Assembly: GCA_964577195.1 (NCBI GenBank)
Contig: CAZNYF010000059.1
Location: 1-16,506, forward strand
Source of the DNA: HyVt-560 sp964577195
GTDB lineage: Bacteria > Pseudomonadota > Gammaproteobacteria > UWMA-0217
Reading direction: 5' to 3'
DNA length: 16,506 nt
Below are positions 14,045 through 16,506 of the stretch, piece after piece. The first letter of the stretch is position 1, and the number at the start of each line of letters is the position of its first letter. Under the pieces are notes generated by a model. That model made no database searches. It was given only the letters and a program-made list of their open reading frames with translations, and was not told where the DNA came from. A program made the translations under genes and the position numbers.

Positions 14045-14692
14045 ATGATTAAATATATTCCACTTGTAACTTTATTTCTCGGTGCGTGCTCGAATATGCC
14101 AGCACAACATCTGCCACTGCAGTTTGTAAATACCAGCTGTAATTCAGATCAACAAAAAGCTCAAAGTAACGAGGAATCCTTACTTTGTAGCGAAAACACC
14201 GAGTTCCAGTTGGCCAGTTACAATACTCGACAGCGCCTAAAGCTCCATACACGTAATGACAGGCTACAAAGAAACCTATTTATGGGAGCCGGACTGGCTG
14301 CGCTAAATAACCCTAAAAACCCTTCTGGTGATGTCGATAATTTGTCAGTAACTGTTGGTGGGAAACTGTCCTTAAAAGGCATTTCATTTCGTCCGGAAGT
14401 GCAATTGGGAGAAAGATCCAATTCCTTTAATAATTCGGTTACGCGGGACTTTTCCATACTTGGCAACGGTCTTGGAGCGATTGAAGGCAATATCGGTTTG
14501 GGATATTCCGTAAATACAGGCAATGAAAACAATGTTTTGGGCAACGCAGACTCAGCATTCTTACGAGTTGGTGCAGAAGGGTATTTAGCGGGTGATGTTA
14601 TGACGGGTGTGGCGGTAATGATCGCTCCCTGGGGCTATAACGGCGAAAATGCTGCAATTGCCGGGGTTGGGTATTTGGGCTTTCGTTTTTAA
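14045..14692 (+). CDS. Lipoprotein with a barrel-like C-terminal region, family unrecognised
   Basis: This 215-residue predicted lipoprotein has a short signal peptide, MIKYIPLVTLFLGAC, with lipidation at C15. A polar segment with several cysteines and Gln/Asn follows (16-65), then LKLHTRNDRLQRNLFMGAGLAAL and a glycine-rich C-terminal part of alternating polar and hydrophobic residues (LSVTVGGKLSLKGISFRPEVQLG, AIEGNIGLGYSV, AFLRVGAEGYLAG) that ends in a terminal Phe (YLGFRF). That pattern looks like transmembrane beta-strands with an outer-membrane insertion signal, so the protein may be both lipidated and barrel-forming. The ribosome binding site GAGG (14036-14039) with a 5-base spacer selects ATG 14045 over the ATG at 13991. 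Its function is unknown; its neighbours are all envelope proteins. Confidence 0.75.
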   Translation: MIKYIPLVTLFLGACSNMPAQHLPLQFVNTSCNSDQQKAQSNEESLLCSENTEFQLASYNTRQRLKLHTRNDRLQRNLFMGAGLAALNNPKNPSGDVDNLSVTVGGKLSLKGISFRPEVQLGERSNSFNNSVTRDFSILGNGLGAIEGNIGLGYSVNTGNENNVLGNADSAFLRVGAEGYLAGDVMTGVAVMIAPWGYNGENAAIAGVGYLGFRF

Positions 14693-14824
14693 AAAGCGCC
14701 GCCAGATTGCCGCACCAGACTGATTTCTTCGGTCTAAGGGTTGTCAGCTTGAGCCTGAGTTTTACAACAGACATCACAAAAATACGTGCGAAATAGCATA
14801 GCTCGCAGTGCTCAATGGTGAATT

Positions 14825-14840
14825 CGTGATCATTCTCACA
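14825..14840. promoter_or_regulatory. CRP/Vfr-like site upstream of the outer-membrane protein gene
   Basis: CGTGA-TCATTC-TCACA matches the CRP core at 9 of 10 positions. AATACT at 14862-14867 lies where a -10 element would be for a class II site centred at -41.5, giving a start near 14874 and a leader of about 79 bases before the ATG at 14953. Confidence 0.42.
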
Positions 14841-14952
14841 CTGACAGGTAATCCGATGATCAATACTGCTTAATCACTGTCCAATTCACAGCTACCAGCA
14901 CAATCAGTCAGGAAGAGCTGCAGTGGTTAAATTGACTAAATCAGGTAAACCT

Positions 14953-15489
14953 ATGAAAAATATTCAATTAATTGGTGTTTCTGTCATTCTTTTTAGCCTG
15001 TCTTATGCACCGGCAGTCTTTGCTGCAGATACAGACCGCTGGAGCTATATCGGTGCCAGTTATGGTGCTGCGGATGTAAAAGATAGCACCGCCTCCAGTA
15101 ATGAGCCAAATCCTGACCTGTTAGTGATCCGCATCGGTACGCATATGCACAAAAACCTCAGTGTTGAACTCCGTGGTGGTATTAACCCGGGCATTCGTGA
15201 TACTGGGTCACTGGGAGTCAGCACTGTGTACGCCCTTTACCTAAAACCCGAGATTACAGTTGCAAATGATCTAACACTTAATTTACCTCTAGGTTATGGT
15301 GCCGTTAAGTATAATGATGGTAGTGGTAGCCGTACCAGGGGAGAGTCGTTTTCATTTGGTTTGGGTGCTGAGTACTTAATAAATAACAACGTTGCTGTCG
15401 TTGCTGACATGGCAATGGCCAATAAAGAAAAGTCACTTACAATTAATACTTTTACAATAGGTGTGAACTACTTCTTTGATCTGCATTAG
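14953..15489 (+). CDS. Small outer-membrane beta-barrel protein (porin-like family)
   Basis: The 178-residue protein has a clear Sec signal peptide (1-24, cleavage AVFA-AD). The mature part reads as an eight-strand-type barrel: RWSYIGASYGAADV, DLLVIRIGTHMHKNLSVELRGGIN, STVYALYLKPEITVANDLTLNLPLGYGAV, SFSFGLGAEYLINNNVAVVADMAM and a closing strand, INTFTIGVNYFFDLH. This is the layout of the OmpA-barrel/Opacity-like outer-membrane protein superfamily; it lacks a peptidoglycan-binding OmpA C-terminal domain. The last residues are FDLH and not a terminal aromatic, a small departure from the usual insertion signal. Start: ATG 14953 with AGGT 14943-14946; a GTG at 14923 with AGGAAGAG upstream is an alternative but would put polar residues ahead of the signal peptide. 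A CRP-like site lies 113 bp upstream. Confidence 0.85.
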   Translation: MKNIQLIGVSVILFSLSYAPAVFAADTDRWSYIGASYGAADVKDSTASSNEPNPDLLVIRIGTHMHKNLSVELRGGINPGIRDTGSLGVSTVYALYLKPEITVANDLTLNLPLGYGAVKYNDGSGSRTRGESFSFGLGAEYLINNNVAVVADMAMANKEKSLTINTFTIGVNYFFDLH

Positions 15490-16019
15490 ATGCTGGTTTT
15501 GTCGGTAGTTTAAAGCAGTGAGTCAAAGGTCCCACTCTTATGCTCCTGCATTCGTGACCTAAGTGCATCCATGCGCAAAACCCGAAAACGCGTTGAGTAC
15601 GGAGTGGCCTACAGGGATCGTAGGTCAGGGGCTTGAGCGCGGAAGCTTTATTGCTGCTCGAGTGCTGACTATCAAAGCAACAATGTTAGCTATTTCTAAA
15701 CGCTAAGTGTTTCTGCCGATACATCAACCACTTTATTCAATGCCTTAACGTATCAACCTTTAATCCTTAAAAAGGTTAGGGCCATACCGTCAGCAATTGA
15801 TTATTTCGTATTACGTGATCCAGGTCGCACCAGATTCTCAGGAGTTCTCCTGAGCGTGAACTGGCTTCAAGTTTGGTGTAAGGACTACTCTAAAATCTCT
15901 CAGGTAATCAAGCGTATTACCGATATCGCTACCAAGCATACTGGATTGACCACTCTCCGAAACAATTTGATGAATAGGAAGGGACAATGCTCAGGATATT
16001 AAGCTGAGGCCGTGAATAA
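15490..16019. other. 530-bp gap before the tyrosine phosphatase gene; leader or regulatory DNA
   Basis: No credible gene is seen; a 21-codon frame at 15571-15636 is the best short candidate and has no support. The gap holds CCTAC/GTAGG (about 15608-15624), a strong dyad at 15837-15854, two more CTCAGG copies (15899, 15990) and a weak CRP-like sequence, CGTGA-N6-TCGCA (15814-15829). A long non-coding leader is common ahead of exopolysaccharide loci, which would suit the downstream gene. Confidence 0.4.
15837..15854. promoter_or_regulatory. Perfect 8-bp dyad CTCAGGAG-TT-CTCCTGAG
   Basis: The inverted repeat is perfect with a 2-base centre and no downstream T tract. CTCAGG recurs at 15899-15904 and 15990-15995 towards the phosphatase start, so it may be a binding site with accessory half-sites, or an RNA hairpin in the leader. 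Confidence 0.35.
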
Positions 16020-16460
16020 ATGTTTAATAGAATAACAACTGTTTGTGTTGGCAATATTTGCCGCAGCCCAATGGCTGAAGGATTGTTAACGGAGATAGTT
16101 AAGCAGCGCGGAGGCAGTACCATCATCAACTCTGCCGGGCTGCACGCTATGTCAGGTTATCCGGCAGACAAAACATCTACCGGGTTGTTGAAAAGCATGA
16201 ATATTGACATCAGCCAACACCGAGCTCGCCAACTCTCATTTGAAATATTGAGTGAGGCAGATTTAGTTCTGGTGATGGAGAGCTGGCAAAAAGAGGCAGT
16301 TATTGCAATGAATCCCGGTAGTCGAGGGAAAGTCTACAATTTAGGGCATTGGACCGAGTTAGAGATTGAAGACCCGTATAAAAAACCAAAAATTGAATAC
16401 GCTCATGCGTTAGGAAAAATTAAAACTTCGATCGATAAGTGGAATGAAAAATTATGGTAA
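16020..16460 (+). CDS. Low-molecular-weight protein tyrosine phosphatase (Wzb/Etp-like)
   Basis: This cytosolic phosphatase of 146 residues is the usual size for the family. The P-loop CVGNICRS (C9 to S16) gives nucleophile C9 and phosphate-binding R15, and the general-acid loop is DPYKK (D118). The segments INSAGLHAMSGYPAD, INIDIS-type HRARQLS and DLVLVMESWQKEAV are typical of the bacterial enzymes that dephosphorylate tyrosine autokinases of the Wzc type during capsule or exopolysaccharide export. A wza/wzc-type export locus may follow to the right, beyond the window; this is inferred from family habit only. The ribosome binding site is GAGG (16006-16009), 10 bases before the ATG. The 46 bases after the stop hold no recognisable feature. 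Confidence 0.93.
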   Translation: MFNRITTVCVGNICRSPMAEGLLTEIVKQRGGSTIINSAGLHAMSGYPADKTSTGLLKSMNIDISQHRARQLSFEILSEADLVLVMESWQKEAVIAMNPGSRGKVYNLGHWTELEIEDPYKKPKIEYAHALGKIKTSIDKWNEKLW

Positions 16461-16506
16461 GACGATTGAACCGTAAATCAATGACAGACCACAATCGAGG
16501 CTCTGC

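Noticed and set aside
14218..14544. Minus-strand 108-residue frame over the barrel-like lipoprotein gene
   Set aside because: Antisense shadow; the plus-strand gene has a lipobox and a well-placed ribosome binding site.
15498..15512. GTCGGTAGTTT, one mismatch from the ops element of exopolysaccharide leaders
   Set aside because: An 8-base core with one mismatch is expected several times by chance in 16 kb, and it lies about 510 bp from the phosphatase start without other JUMPStart sequence.
15571..15636. 21-codon frame starting MRKTRKRVEYGV in the 15490-16019 gap
   Set aside because: Very short, with no ribosome binding site and no supporting context.

Overview
The window reads as chromosomal DNA of a gammaproteobacterium with moderate-to-low GC. 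The evidence is a PpnN-type nucleotide nucleosidase very close to the enterobacterial protein, a moaB-moeA pair, Sec and lipoprotein signals of proteobacterial type, outer-membrane beta-barrel proteins and CRP-like sites. I cannot name a genus. No tRNA, rRNA, CRISPR array, integrase or transposase is visible.

Layout. 1-259: a frame-broken 3' remnant that runs into ppnN. 259-1632 (+): ppnN, nucleotide salvage. 1638-3437 (-): moaB then moeA, molybdenum-cofactor synthesis, convergent with ppnN. 3588-4910 (+): an unusual receiver-domain protein with one membrane span and an extracytoplasmic C-terminal half. 5163-5921 (+): a lipoprotein with a rhodanese domain, preceded by a perfect CRP-like site and closed by a strong intrinsic terminator. 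6020-9925 (-): a 1,301-residue protein joining an ExeA-like AAA ATPase, an FHA domain, a membrane span, a low-complexity linker and several TPR-like units. 10442-12161 (+), divergent from it: three genes for exported proteins (small secreted protein, periplasmic C39 cysteine peptidase, larger secreted protein with a double-glycine motif). 12730-13092 (+): a roadblock/LC7 protein after a hairpin-rich 568-bp gap. 13259-15489 (+): envelope proteins (CAP-domain lipoprotein, a lipoprotein with a barrel-like tail, a small outer-membrane barrel protein). 16020-16460 (+): a low-molecular-weight protein tyrosine phosphatase, the type that often heads exopolysaccharide loci.

The part most likely to be a little-described system is 6020-12161. 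The two exported proteins flanking the C39 peptidase share a C-terminal motif (IQNT-x-NN-x2-IQ-x3-TF) and both carry, just after their signal peptides, a leader-like element (LDETALSNATGR and LDDPEMDELRGG). The peptidase has its own signal peptide, so it should act in the periplasm, as FapD does in the Pseudomonas Fap amyloid operon. A dyad of the CTTACA type sits beside each of the two divergent promoters, suggesting that the ATPase/FHA/TPR protein and the secreted operon are co-regulated. My working hypothesis is a periplasmically processed surface protein or fibre with a membrane-anchored ATPase/TPR partner. This is inference; no assembly pore is present in the window.

Three CRP-like sites (4959-4974, 9992-10007, 14825-14840) tie the rhodanese lipoprotein, the ATPase/FHA/TPR gene and the outer-membrane protein to a possible cAMP-CRP/Vfr-type regulator.
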